Source of the DNA: CAVPNY01 sp963706905
GTDB lineage: Bacteria; Chloroflexota; Anaerolineae; Anaerolineales; UBA4823
Assembly: GCA_963706905.1 (NCBI GenBank)
Contig: CAVPNY010000013.1
Span: 1 to 64,000 of the forward strand
DNA: 64,000 nt
Direction: 5' to 3'
Shown here one piece after another: positions 28,969 through 38,108 of this stretch. How positions within the stretch are numbered: position 1 is the first letter of the stretch; every line of letters starts with the position of its first letter. The translations under genes and the position numbers were made by a program. The notes beneath the pieces were generated by a model. It ran no database searches. It saw nothing but the letters and a program-made list of their open reading frames with translations, and was not told the DNA's origin.

Positions 28969-30415
28969 AATTATTAAACGGATCGCAGGTTTTTTTATCC
29001 GCATCTCTGCGTTTATCACTAAAGAGTTTTTTTCTGTTGTAAGCCAACCCCGCCTGTTGGGTGTGTTGATTCTGGGGCCATTTCTCATTTTGCTTATATT
29101 CGGCATCAGCTACCAGGATACCTACCGGACTTTACGTACGGTTATCGTTGTTGCAAAAGATAGCAGCATTGAAGAATCAGTCAAGGCATTTGCTGAGCAG
29201 CCAATGCCCGGGATTCAAGTGGTCAATATCACTCCTGACCCAACCGAGGCATTGAACACCTTGGAACAGCAGCTAGTCGACCTGGTGCTGGTCATCCCAC
29301 CCGACACAGTTCAGACAATTGAAGGGAACCAGCATGCCGTGCTCACTTTTTACCATCAGGAGATTGATCCATTTGAGGTAGCCTATGTCGAGATTGTTGC
29401 TGACCGAATAACGGAAGAGACTAACCGGAAGCTGCTGCTCTCAGCGGTGGAGCAGAGCAAAGCAGAAGCGCGCACTTACCAAACTGAAATCCATCAGCTA
29501 TCCGAAATCCAAGGCCGAACAACGGGGAGCAATGGATCGGATACTCCAAATACCGCCGCAGGAGATAATTCGTTAGGTGTCACAGGGGTGATCTGGCTGT
29601 TGCTTCAGGCTACTGGTGGGGAGGCAGATGGTATAACTGCTGAAAATCCGGGAGATCCACAGATAAGCACCTCTTCCCAGGACAGTGCAGCGGGATCCAA
29701 AGATGCTGACCTTCGAACGATAGACGAGCAGCTTACGCGATTCATTGGAATGGATTCACATGTTATCGTTGCACCTTTCAGTCGTGAAACGCATTCACTA
29801 AGTGAGGTAGACATTCAACCGGTACAATTTTATATTCCCGCAGTGCTTGCTCTGCTTCTGCAGCATATTGCCGTATCTTTAGCGGGTTTATCCATTGTCA
29901 GTGAACGTTACGCCGGTACCATGGAGGTGATGCGGGTCGCTCCTGTAAATGCTTTTGAGGTCCTGCTGGGAAAATATCTGAGCTTTTTTATTTTGCTTGG
30001 CTGCCTGGCTGCAGTGCTCACTGTCCTGTTGCGTTGGGTTTTAGGAGTACCCTTCATTGGCAGCTGGCCTCTTTACGCGTTGGCCGTTGGCCTGGTGATT
30101 CTGGTTTCACTTGGCTTTGGATTCTTGATTTCTAGTGTCGCGCGGAGTGACAGCCAGGCAATCCAATTTTCGATGGTGCTGCTGCTTGCCAGCATCTTTT
30201 TCTCAGGCTTCTTTCTACAATTGTATCGATTCCACTGGCCTGCCCAAACGATAGCCTGGCTTATGCCCTCCACTTATGGTTTTAAGATGTTGCAGGATAT
30301 TATGTTGCGCGGGATCCAACCTGAGCCCTGGTTGTTCTGGGTATTAGGCGGACTTGCAATTGCGCTATTCCTGGTCAACTGGCTGAAGCTACGCAAGCTG
30401 ATGGTGCAGAACTAG
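28961..30415 (+). CDS. ABC-2 type permease
   Basis: A 484-aa protein with one N-terminal membrane helix (LLGVLILGPFLILLIFGISY, about 32-52), a large extracytoplasmic domain (about 55-290, including a Gly/Ser/Thr-rich stretch near 180-240), and five C-terminal helices containing YAGTMEVMRVAPV, the ABC2_membrane_3 core. It is the partner of the ATPase just upstream. The substrate is unknown; drug, lipid or polysaccharide export are all possible. The large ectodomain is characteristic of the YhgE/YhaP-like and antibiotic-export groups. Confidence 0.85.
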   Translation: MTEIIKRIAGFFIRISAFITKEFFSVVSQPRLLGVLILGPFLILLIFGISYQDTYRTLRTVIVVAKDSSIEESVKAFAEQPMPGIQVVNITPDPTEALNTLEQQLVDLVLVIPPDTVQTIEGNQHAVLTFYHQEIDPFEVAYVEIVADRITEETNRKLLLSAVEQSKAEARTYQTEIHQLSEIQGRTTGSNGSDTPNTAAGDNSLGVTGVIWLLLQATGGEADGITAENPGDPQISTSSQDSAAGSKDADLRTIDEQLTRFIGMDSHVIVAPFSRETHSLSEVDIQPVQFYIPAVLALLLQHIAVSLAGLSIVSERYAGTMEVMRVAPVNAFEVLLGKYLSFFILLGCLAAVLTVLLRWVLGVPFIGSWPLYALAVGLVILVSLGFGFLISSVARSDSQAIQFSMVLLLASIFFSGFFLQLYRFHWPAQTIAWLMPSTYGFKMLQDIMLRGIQPEPWLFWVLGGLAIALFLVNWLKLRKLMVQN

Positions 30416-30478
30416 AGAGGTCTCATAAGCCGACATATTGAACCTGAATACCGGTGATCTTATGCCTCCCAAAAATTC

Positions 30479-31543
30479 CTATCCGAGATTCACGGTACAA
30501 CCCAATCCCGGAACATCCGAGGCGGTCAACCAGCCGTCCTCCAGGCGGAAGGTCGACAGGGTGGGGTCATCGATCAGGTCGAGATGACCGTCCAGGTCAC
30601 CGTAGCGCACGTTGGGGCTGCTCAAGGCAAAGCTCAAGCCGGCAGCAATAAGCAAGGCCGGCTCGATCAGGCAGCTAACCATGGTCACCAGGTGGGCTGC
30701 GCGAGCGATGGCATCCACCTGAGCGGCGCAACGCAAGCCGCCACAGGCTGCAATTTTTATGCTAAGCCCATCCACGATGCGATGAGTCGCTAGATGCAGA
30801 GCGGAGGCAGGGCCACCTGCGCTCTGGTCAGCCAGAATGGGCAAGGGACTGGCTTTCTTGATCGCGCGCAGCCCCGCATCGTCACCGGGAGGGATGGGCT
30901 GCTCAAACATCTCAATAATCCCGGCCAGGGCGCGGGCCACATCAACCGCCTGCTGGACGGTATAGCCCCCATCCGAGTCCAGGCGAAGGATATGATCTGG
31001 CAACACCCGATGGATCGCCATCACCCGCCGGACATCCTCGTCAGGATCCAGCCCACCCTTAATCTTGAGCATCCGAAAGCCCTCTCCGGCGCGCAGCCGG
31101 GCGATCTCAACGCTCTCTGTGAGGGAGGCGATGGGGATAGTCACGGAGGTCTGGATGCAGTTGCGGTAACCGCCCAACAGGCGGTAAAGCGGCAGGCCTG
31201 ATGCCAGGCCGAGCAAGTCGTGAAAGGCCAGGTCAAAGGCGCACATGGCCGAGGGCGCATCCTTGAGGTGAGGCGCTAATTCTTCCAGTGAATATTCCAG
31301 ATTGGTGGGATGCAAGTCAGGGACAAGGGTGGCAGCATCGCGGCAGGCGCGGATGACAGCCTCCGGCCGATCTCCAGTCAGGTCCTGGTGGGCAACCGTA
31401 CAGCCCCAGGCGCTCTCCCCCTTGACCGTTTGCAAGTGGACAAAGATGGCTGTAATCTGATCAATCTGCGGGACACCAGCCATGCGGATGGGCTGCCGCA
31501 GTTTTAAGGTAACCGGATAAACTTCCGCCTTTTTTATCTGCAT
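30479..31543 (-). CDS. Enolase-superfamily enzyme, dipeptide-epimerase/muconate-cycloisomerase-like
   Basis: A 354-aa protein with N-terminal capping domain and barrel. Catalytic residues fit the MLE/dipeptide epimerase subgroup: K160-x-K162 (LKIKGG), metal ligands Asp189 (RLDSDGG), Glu214 (FEQPI) and Asp239 (LADQS), and Lys263 on the opposite face (SIKIAACGG). Paired lysines permit 1,1-proton transfer, as in L-Ala-D/L-Glu epimerases. Substrate specificity cannot be fixed from sequence. The gene stands alone and is convergent with the ABC permease. A minus-strand TATAAT (31578-31573) lies about 30 nt upstream. Confidence 0.83.
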   Translation of the reverse strand: MQIKKAEVYPVTLKLRQPIRMAGVPQIDQITAIFVHLQTVKGESAWGCTVAHQDLTGDRPEAVIRACRDAATLVPDLHPTNLEYSLEELAPHLKDAPSAMCAFDLAFHDLLGLASGLPLYRLLGGYRNCIQTSVTIPIASLTESVEIARLRAGEGFRMLKIKGGLDPDEDVRRVMAIHRVLPDHILRLDSDGGYTVQQAVDVARALAGIIEMFEQPIPPGDDAGLRAIKKASPLPILADQSAGGPASALHLATHRIVDGLSIKIAACGGLRCAAQVDAIARAAHLVTMVSCLIEPALLIAAGLSFALSSPNVRYGDLDGHLDLIDDPTLSTFRLEDGWLTASDVPGLGCTVNLG

Positions 31544-31895
31544 CAGAGGCCCTCTCGAATGGATTTATTATGATTATAGCAGCTACGCAGTTGAAGGGAA
31601 CATACGCTGGCGAAGAAAAGCAATGAAATCCAAAGCCAGCAAGGCTGAGGGCAAAAGACCTTCCTGGCAGCGCATCCGCCAAATTTGAGGAAACAACGCC
31701 AGCTCATGGCAGGAGTTAAATCTGACTCAACTGGCACAGTGTAAACTCACAGGAAAAGATGTCAGGCATGAGCACAAATCTTACCACTTTTCAAGGAAGG
31801 CAGCCGTCATCGGATGGCGGGTTTGCCAGTTTAGCAGGCCAGCGATATAATCACACACTATGATCCAAGCCAGAAGTTAATCAGGAGACTTATTC
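31544..31895. other. 352-bp intergenic region with two divergent promoters
   Basis: This region separates the divergent epimerase-like and GH13 genes. It holds a minus-strand -10 at 31578-31573 and a strong plus-strand promoter at 31823-31851. Between them (about 31600-31800) I see no gene, RNA structure or repeat that I can support. Confidence 0.6.
31823..31851 (+). promoter_or_regulatory. Sigma70-type promoter of the GH13 gene
   Basis: TTGCCA (31823-31828), a 17-nt spacer and a perfect TATAAT (31846-31851). Predicted start about 31858 leaves a ~38-nt leader with SD AGGAG (about 31881) before ATG 31896. This is the best consensus promoter in the window. Confidence 0.75.
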
Positions 31896-33236
31896 ATGGC
31901 CATCGACACCCCATACACCTACCGAAACCTGGTGATCTACGAGATCTATGTCCGCAACCACGGACCGAACGGCAACTTCGCCGATGTGGAAGCCGACCTG
32001 CCGCGCATTCGCAGCATGGGGGTAGATGTGATCTGGTTCATGCCGATCCACCCGATCGGCAAGGTCGCCCGAAAAGGCACGCTGGGCAGCCCCTACGCTA
32101 TCCAGGATTACCGCGAGGTCAATCCCGAATACGGCACACGCCAGGATTTCTTCCGCCTGGTTGAGCATGCCCACGAACTAGGGCTGAAGGTGATGATCGA
32201 TGTGGTCTACAACCACACCTCCCCGGATTCGGTGCTGGTCAGCCAGCACCCGGAATATTTTCACATGGACGAGAGCGGCAAGCTGATCACCCATGATCCT
32301 GAATGGTCAGACGTGATCGATTTGAAGCATCCGCACCCGGAACTGACCGCCTACCTGATCGAGACCCTGCAAAGCTGGGTGCATTTCGGCGTAGACGGAT
32401 TCCGATGCGATGTGGGTTCCCTGGTGCCGGTGGATTTCTGGCGGCAGGCGCGGGCTGCGGTGGCCGAGATCAAACCGGGGGTGATCTGGCTGGCGGAATC
32501 GGTGCATGCTGCTTATGTTGGCAAACGCCGCAGGCGGGGATTAATCAGTCACTCGGACGGTGAGATCTACTCGGAATTCGACATCACCTATGATTACGAT
32601 ATCTGGCCGATCTGGCAGCGGGCAGTGCTCGGAGAAGTCCCGACCAGCCGCTATCTGGAAATGCTGCGCTTTCAGGATTGCATCTACCCGGTCAATTTCG
32701 TCAAGATGCGCTGCGTTGAAAACCACGACCAGGCGCGCATTCAAAAGCTTGCGCCTACCCGATCCCAGGCGCTGGCGTGGACTGCATTCCAAGCCTTCAA
32801 CAGGGGCGCGTTCTTGATCTACGGCGGGCAGGAAGCTGCTGCGGCGCACACGCCGTCATTGTTCGAGAGTGACAAGATCGAGTGGGGCGATTATGAACTA
32901 CAGCCATTCCTAACCAAGCTGGCTGCGATTAAGAAAGACCCGGCACTGATCGAGGGCCATCTCGTGCTGCTGGACGGTGAGCCAGCGATCCAGGCGGCCT
33001 GGCACCATCCCGAGGCCAGCCTGTACGGGGTTTTTAATGCAAGCAGCGCGGCTGGCGAGGTAGAAGTGCAACTGCCGGATGGAGAATATCCCGATTTGCT
33101 GAGCGAAACCAGTGTGTTTGTTAAAGACGGGAAAACCACACTCCCGGAGAGCGCGATAATTTTACGATACGGCGAACCCTTCCAACTCAAGCCGATCTAC
33201 AGCGAGCTATTGGATTTCGGTTTCCCGCCGTGCTGA
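31896..33236 (+). CDS. GH13 alpha-amylase-family glycosidase, cytoplasmic
   Basis: A 446-aa protein with the (beta/alpha)8 barrel of GH13. Region I is DVVYNH, nucleophile Asp172 is in GFRCDVGSLVP, acid/base Glu201 in WLAESVH and transition-state stabiliser Asp278 in VENHDQ. There is no signal peptide, so it acts inside the cell on imported oligosaccharides (neopullulanase, maltodextrin glucosidase, trehalose-related or sucrose phosphorylase-like activities are possible). The C-terminal beta domain is short. It lies 15 nt from the convergent galactoside operon, with which it may share a sugar source. Confidence 0.85.
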   Translation: MAIDTPYTYRNLVIYEIYVRNHGPNGNFADVEADLPRIRSMGVDVIWFMPIHPIGKVARKGTLGSPYAIQDYREVNPEYGTRQDFFRLVEHAHELGLKVMIDVVYNHTSPDSVLVSQHPEYFHMDESGKLITHDPEWSDVIDLKHPHPELTAYLIETLQSWVHFGVDGFRCDVGSLVPVDFWRQARAAVAEIKPGVIWLAESVHAAYVGKRRRRGLISHSDGEIYSEFDITYDYDIWPIWQRAVLGEVPTSRYLEMLRFQDCIYPVNFVKMRCVENHDQARIQKLAPTRSQALAWTAFQAFNRGAFLIYGGQEAAAAHTPSLFESDKIEWGDYELQPFLTKLAAIKKDPALIEGHLVLLDGEPAIQAAWHHPEASLYGVFNASSAAGEVEVQLPDGEYPDLLSETSVFVKDGKTTLPESAIILRYGEPFQLKPIYSELLDFGFPPC

Positions 33237-33251
33237 GCCAAGGATTTCAGG

Positions 33252-34183
33252 TTAGCCAGGTTTAACCAGCACCTGGTCCTTCAAACTCAATACTTGAGCG
33301 CTTTCGAACACACCCGGTCCCAGGGTCAGGGCATTGGCAGCGCCGGCGGCAAGCGCCAGGCGCAGCGCCCCCGGCAAACCCATGCCACGGGAGAGTTCCA
33401 AGACCAAACCACCCAGGAATGCATCCCCGCTGCCCACAGGAGCCAGGGCAGCAATGGGCGGCGAGGCAGCTACCCAGACCCCAGATGGGGCGACCGCAAC
33501 AGCACCCTCTGCTCCAAGAGTGATGATCGCTGATTCAGCACCTCTCTGGACGAAAGCATGGGCGGCAGCGATAGCTGATCCCGGCGAGTCAACCTGTACA
33601 CCCAAGAATTCACCGGCTTCAGCAGCGTTCACTTTTACCAGCCAAGGGGTTTCCTCAAGAGCCAGACGCAATGCCTCACCGCGAGTGTCGAGCAAGGTGC
33701 GCACTCCATACTCTGCAGCCAGGCGAAGCAGGTGAGCATAACCGTCCAACGGGGCACCATCCGGCAGGTAACCGGAGAAGGTCGCCCAGCGCGCCTGATC
33801 CAGGCTATGCTCAAAGACATGCTCAAAGCGGCTGCCAGGCAGGTAGGTCGATACGCGGACCGGCCTCATACACATCAGTAAGCTGTCCTGATTGAGGATC
33901 GACGACCGAGAAGCAGGTACGCGTCTCCCCGTCCGCCCAGGCGATCTCCACCGGAATGCCCTCCTGCCGGAGTTGATCGGCGATCCAGCGCCCAAAATGC
34001 CCGGCCAACAGGACACAGGCGCGCACTTCTCCGCCCAGGCGAGTGGATGGTGCGCGCCACGTTCAACCCTTTACCGCCAGCGACCGCGACCAACTGCTCA
34101 GGGCGATGGATGGCGCCCAGGCGAAAATCCGGGATCAGCAAGGCCTTATCAATGGATGGATTGGGGGCGACGGCGACGATCAT
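33252..34183 (-). CDS. PfkB-family kinase, tagatose-6-phosphate/1-phosphofructokinase-like (two frameshifts)
   Basis: About 310 aa when joined, the normal length for LacC/FruK. The N-terminus VAPNPSIDKALLI and VAGGKGLNVART are the hallmark of the 1-PFK/LacC subfamily; the C-terminal signature APVGSGDAFLGGL has the catalytic Asp (GSGDAF). Intervening parts are CVLLAGHFGRWIADQL and TRTCFSVVDP. The frame breaks near 34045 and near 33870; open pieces are 33875-34183, 33823-34026 and 33252-34016. Next to a tagatose-bisphosphate-aldolase-like gene and an alpha-galactosidase, phosphorylation of tagatose-6-phosphate is the most likely role. Confidence 0.78.
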
Positions 34184-34245
34184 GTCAACTCTGTAGCCTG
34201 CAGCGCATCACCTAAACTCGGCAGGGCACTATTTTCTCCAAACAT

Positions 34246-35243
34246 TTAGCCCTGGTATGACAAATACCAGCCTTCCTGGACAGAATCCGTCAGGTCGGGA
34301 AAGAAATCCCGCCAGGGGCGAGCGTAGCGGCTGGCGATCTCCCCCAGGCGGTCCAGTCGGCTGGCAGCCACGGTGTTCATGAAGGTAGTACGTTCAGCTG
34401 AGGGACGCGGGATGCCTTCCTTCCATAAAGATCTGCCGGCGATGTAGCCGGAAGCCCCAGCCCGGCAAGCTACTTCCACCTGGCGGGTAAACACCGCGAA
34501 GTCCACCCCGGCGCTGAGCACTGCCCAGGGGCATGGGGAAGCCGCCGAGACCGCCTGGCAGGTCCGCTCCCAGGAAGCCTCGTCCGAGTCAAGGCCGCAA
34601 TCGCTGGAAACTCCAGCTTGAGCACATCCGGCCCCAGCGCTCCCAGGCGGCGGGCGATCTCGACGATCAGGCCAGGCAGCTGAGTGGCGAATCCGGCCGA
34701 ATTCTTTGCCAGGCCCGGATCGATGCTGTACGAAATCGGCTCGAGGAAGAAAGTCAGATCCGCCTGCCGGCAGGATTGAATGACGGTCTTGATTAACGCC
34801 TCCTGGGCAACGGTCAGCTCGCCTGCGAAGGGATTGTAGTACACCAGGAACTTGACCGCGTCGGCCCCCATGCGCCTGGCCTGCGCCACGCTCCAACCCG
34901 GCAGCAGGCTAGAGAGGCGGGCCACATCCGAGCCGGTATAACCGGACTCCTCAATAGCCACCAGCAACCCGACCTGACCGGGCAAAGCCCCGCTGGCGAT
35001 AGCCTGGGCGGCGCCATAGACCGGGTCGAGCAGGACGGCGCTGGCATGCGGCGCCAGGGTGCGCACGACATCTAACTTGGCAGCGACCACTTCAGCGTAA
35101 GGGACCGCCTGCGGCGCCAGCGGATTGAGCAGCCTGACAAAGGACTGGCGGTGATCAAAGGCAAGGATGTTGAATACCCCCTCAGGGGTAGAAGTTGCAG
35201 CCAGACCACGCAGCTTACCAACGGATGGGAGGTTGTCAGTCAT
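34246..35243 (-). CDS. LacD-like tagatose-1,6-bisphosphate aldolase (one frameshift)
   Basis: About 332 aa when joined. It has the DeoC/LacD class I aldolase pattern: FNILAFDHRQSF near the N-terminus, AVLLDPVYG, GADAVKFLVYYNP (likely Schiff-base Lys), FFLEPISY and the C-terminal AVLSAGVDFAVFTRQVEVACRAGASGYIAGRSLWKEG. The frame breaks near 34590; open pieces are 34470-35291 and 34246-34896. ATG 35243 is chosen because homology starts there and it overlaps the GH4 stop by 8 nt, the usual coupling. It splits tagatose-1,6-bisphosphate into DHAP and glyceraldehyde-3-phosphate in the tagatose pathway. A related sulfo-sugar or other ketose aldolase is an alternative. Confidence 0.8.
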
Positions 35244-36546
35244 ACAAGAACTCCGGGAGATAATCTTTCTCAGCAGCGACCATTTCAGCAAACATCTGGC
35301 GGATCTCCGCCAGGGAACACACCGCAGCAGTGAGCGGATCTACCATCAAGGCGTGGACGGCGGCTTCACGCTCCTGCTCAAGTACAGAAGTGACGACCAG
35401 GTCATGGAAGGCCATGTGCTGCTGATCGAGGGAGGCCAAATGAACAGGCAGCGGCCCAAAATGGGTGGGCTGGATGCCCTTGCCATCCACCAGGCAGGCT
35501 ACTTCCACCACGCCATCTTGCGGCAAATTATCGATCAGGCCAGTGTTGAGCACATTCCCATAAATAACAGCAGGCTGGTTGGTCAACATGGCTTCAATGA
35601 TATAAGAGGCGAACTCAGGGCCGCGCACCAGGTGGAATTCTTGCTGCCCGGCCAGGATCAGGCGCAACCACTGGTCGCCGGCGGCGCGCCAGTCTGGCCA
35701 ATTATTGGCATAAAAGCCACTCTCACCACGGTAACCACTGCGCATATAGCGCGTGACCAGTTCAGGACGCTTGCGGAAATAGGGGAGGTACTCGGAAACA
35801 TGCCCACTCGATTCGGTAGGGAAAGCCCCTAATTCCAACATCAGCTCCAGGCGCACCGGGTCCTGTTCGTAGATTTCGGGGAGGAGCGCTCGCTGGCGCA
35901 AGAGCGGGTAGAGATCCTCGCCCTCACGAGACAGCTCGACAAACCAGGAGAGGTGGTTGATGCCCGCGGCGCGCCAATGGACCTGCTCATAGGGCAGGCC
36001 AAGATAGCCGGCCAGCTGTTGGGAGGTATATTGGACTGAGTGGCACAGCCCGACAATCGGCAATGACGAAGTGCGCACTCCAGCCAGCACGGTCAGGGAC
36101 ATGGGGTTGGTATAGTTCATCACCAGACTGCGAGGCGCCAGGTGGGCAACGTCCTCCAGAATCTCAATCCAGGCTGGCAGGGTGCGCAGGGCTTTAAACA
36201 GCCCGCCAGGACCGATGGTGTCGCCGATGCATTGGTCCACGCCGTATTTCATGGGGATCTCGTAATCATGGCGCACGTTGGGCAGCCCGGCGACTTCGAT
36301 GGCGTTGATCACGAAATCGCTGCCCCCCAGGACATCCGTGCGATCAAGACTGGATTCAACCTGCCAGCGCTGACCGGAGAGACCCACCAGGTGCTCTGCC
36401 ATACGATGGGCCAGCTCCAGGCGCACGGGATCGATATCCACCAAGGCGAAGGTTCCCTCTTGAAGGACTGAGGTCGAGAGAATATCCGAGACAAGATTGG
36501 TGGTGAACACAGTGCTGCCTGCGCCAATGATAGTTACTTTGGGCAT
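35236..36546 (-). CDS. melA: GH4 alpha-galactosidase, MelA-type
   Basis: A 436-aa NAD- and Mn-dependent glycosidase. It has a Rossmann start (VTIIGAGST), NYTNPM (Asn147), the metal-site tetrad GLCHSVQ (Cys168-His169-Ser170) and GINHLSWF. In GH4 the residue after CH tracks specificity, and CHS is the alpha-galactosidase (MelA) class, against CHE/CN for phospho-glucosidases. The mechanism is oxidation at C3 and elimination with bound NAD. It is the first gene of an operon followed by the aldolase (8-nt overlap) and the kinase. Alpha-glucuronidase-type activity is the main alternative. Confidence 0.85.
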   Translation of the reverse strand: MPKVTIIGAGSTVFTTNLVSDILSTSVLQEGTFALVDIDPVRLELAHRMAEHLVGLSGQRWQVESSLDRTDVLGGSDFVINAIEVAGLPNVRHDYEIPMKYGVDQCIGDTIGPGGLFKALRTLPAWIEILEDVAHLAPRSLVMNYTNPMSLTVLAGVRTSSLPIVGLCHSVQYTSQQLAGYLGLPYEQVHWRAAGINHLSWFVELSREGEDLYPLLRQRALLPEIYEQDPVRLELMLELGAFPTESSGHVSEYLPYFRKRPELVTRYMRSGYRGESGFYANNWPDWRAAGDQWLRLILAGQQEFHLVRGPEFASYIIEAMLTNQPAVIYGNVLNTGLIDNLPQDGVVEVACLVDGKGIQPTHFGPLPVHLASLDQQHMAFHDLVVTSVLEQEREAAVHALMVDPLTAAVCSLAEIRQMFAEMVAAEKDYLPEFLYD

Positions 36547-36597
36547 TTCTTGCTCCTATTAATTTTTTTCAAGGTCGTCCTGCGATCGGTACAAGTC

Positions 36598-36672
36598 ACA
36601 AATCTGCCAGCCTTCCCCGACCGAGGGAAGCTGGTTTGTACTTATTATAACTATACATCAGGAGAAGTTAAC
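36598..36672 (-). promoter_or_regulatory. Promoter and imperfect palindrome upstream of melA operon
   Basis: On the minus strand TATAAT lies at 36649-36644, with a weak TTAACT at 36671-36666 (16-nt spacer). Directly downstream is an imperfect palindrome: ACAAA (36598-36602), CCAG (36607-36610) and CTTCCC (36612-36617) against GGGAAG (36625-36630), CTGG (36631-36634) and TTTGT (36635-36639). Placement just after the -10 fits an operator for a repressor of the galactoside operon, or a stem in the leader. Confidence 0.5.
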
Positions 36673-36752
36673 GATTTGATATGCATCTATGTTTGAAACT
36701 TCGCAAAACCGCTGAGAGGGCGAACTTATACTCGAGGAGGATTAAGGATAAT

Positions 36753-36783
36753 TTGATAATGGATCAACTAAAACCTGTATAAT
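36753..36783 (+). promoter_or_regulatory. Promoter before the kinase remnant and corA
   Basis: TTGATA (36753-36758), a 19-nt spacer and TATAAT (36778-36783) on the plus strand, 54 nt before ATG 36837. The spacer is long, but both hexamers are good. It probably drives corA through the remnant. Confidence 0.5.
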
Positions 36784-36836
36784 AGCGAGACGAATAAAGA
36801 TTGTGCATTGATTTTGGTATCATTATATCGAACACC

Positions 36837-37113
36837 ATGCCCGCCCCTGTGCTTATCCTGATCACCGGTGCGCCGTGCACCGGCAAAACAACCATCGCTC
36901 AGCATCTGGCGGGGAAATTCCAACTACCTGTTGTACATAAAGATGACATCAAAGAGCGGCTGTTTGACCGCCTGGGGTGGAAGACTGACCGCTGGAAATT
37001 GGCGGACAGTTTGTTGAGATCGACACAACCGACCTTACCCGCCTGGACTACAGCCGAGTGACCACTGCCCTGGCAGGAGTTTGGGTTCAATCCTTAAAGA
37101 GGTGGCGCAATGA
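36837..37113 (+). pseudogene. Remnant of an AAA-type/zeta-like P-loop kinase with internal deletion
   Basis: The N-terminus is intact to about residue 60 (LILITGAPCTGKTTIAQHLA with Walker A GAPCTGKT; VVHKDDIKERLFDRLG). The centre of the expected ~180-aa kinase is missing. Sequence from about 37012 resumes as VEIDTTDLTRLDYSRVTTAL, the usual C-terminal strand-helix of this family, in another frame, and the ancestral stop (CAATGA, 37111-37113) still overlaps the corA ATG by 4 nt. The open frame itself stops at 37061. This is a real deletion plus frameshift rather than one base-call error. The N-terminal piece alone lacks the LID and base-binding parts. Confidence 0.65.
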
Positions 37114-38099
37114 TCCGTTCTTTATACTATCAGGATGGTCAAGATATCCACACTCAACTCGCTATCGAGGATTTCAAGCCGGCCCTGGAAAATGCCACAG
37201 GGTTGTTATGGGTGGATTTCGAAGCCACAGACCCGCAGGACGATGAGCCAATCATGCGCGACATCTTCGGTTTTCACCCCCTGGCGATCGATGACGCCCT
37301 GCAGGAATCGCACGTACCCAAGCTGGACGACTGGGGGGAATATTTATACATTGTCTTACACTCGGTCGTAGTTGATAAAAACATTGACGGCCAGTTGGAC
37401 ACCCTGGAACTGGATATCTTCGTGGGGAAGAATTATATAGTTACTCACCATGACCAATCGATCAGCGCCATCGAGCGCGTGTGGGATCTTGTCCACCGGG
37501 ATTACCGCCACCTCAAGAACGGGGCAGATCACCTGCTGTACCGCCTGACCGACGAGGTGGTTGCCAGCTATATGCCAGTTGTGGAAGCCATCGACGATGA
37601 GATCGACCGCGCCGAAGATCAGGTATTCGACCGCCCCACCCCTGAAACTTTAGAGAAGATCTTCACACTGAAACGCGCCACGCTGCACTTGCGGCGTATT
37701 GTTGGCCCGCAGCGCGAGGTGCTCAACAAGCTGGCGCGTGACGACTACGCGGTGATCGACGTACGGGCGCGGATTTACTTCCGGGATGTGTACGATCACC
37801 TGGTGCGGATGCACGACATCACCGAAAGCCTGCGCGACCTGGTCGGCGGCTCGCTGGACACCTACCTGTCGGTGATCAACAACCGCATGAACGATATCAT
37901 GAGAACCCTGACCATCATCACTACCCTGTTCATGCCGCTTACTTTCATCACCGGTTTTTTCGGGATGAACTTTTTCACACCCACCTCGCCGCTTGGAATC
38001 TGGACCGGCATGCCAGCTTATATGATAACCCTGGGGATTATTATCTTGACCCCGGTTGCCATGTTCTGGTGGATCCGCCGGCGCGGCTGGTGGAGTTAG
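37110..38099 (+). CDS. corA: CorA-family magnesium/divalent cation transporter
   Basis: A 329-aa protein with a large cytoplasmic N-terminal domain, a long stalk helix and two C-terminal membrane helices. The signature GMN (FFGMNFF, residues 285-287) ends TM1 and is followed by a short loop (TPTSPLGIWTGM) and TM2, then a basic tail. CorA pentamers conduct Mg2+ (or Co2+/Ni2+) inward. Downstream are a YbaK-like deacylase (9-nt gap) and further co-directional genes to 40825. Confidence 0.92.
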   Translation: MIRSLYYQDGQDIHTQLAIEDFKPALENATGLLWVDFEATDPQDDEPIMRDIFGFHPLAIDDALQESHVPKLDDWGEYLYIVLHSVVVDKNIDGQLDTLELDIFVGKNYIVTHHDQSISAIERVWDLVHRDYRHLKNGADHLLYRLTDEVVASYMPVVEAIDDEIDRAEDQVFDRPTPETLEKIFTLKRATLHLRRIVGPQREVLNKLARDDYAVIDVRARIYFRDVYDHLVRMHDITESLRDLVGGSLDTYLSVINNRMNDIMRTLTIITTLFMPLTFITGFFGMNFFTPTSPLGIWTGMPAYMITLGIIILTPVAMFWWIRRRGWWS

Positions 38100-38108
38100 G
38101 AGACAGGC

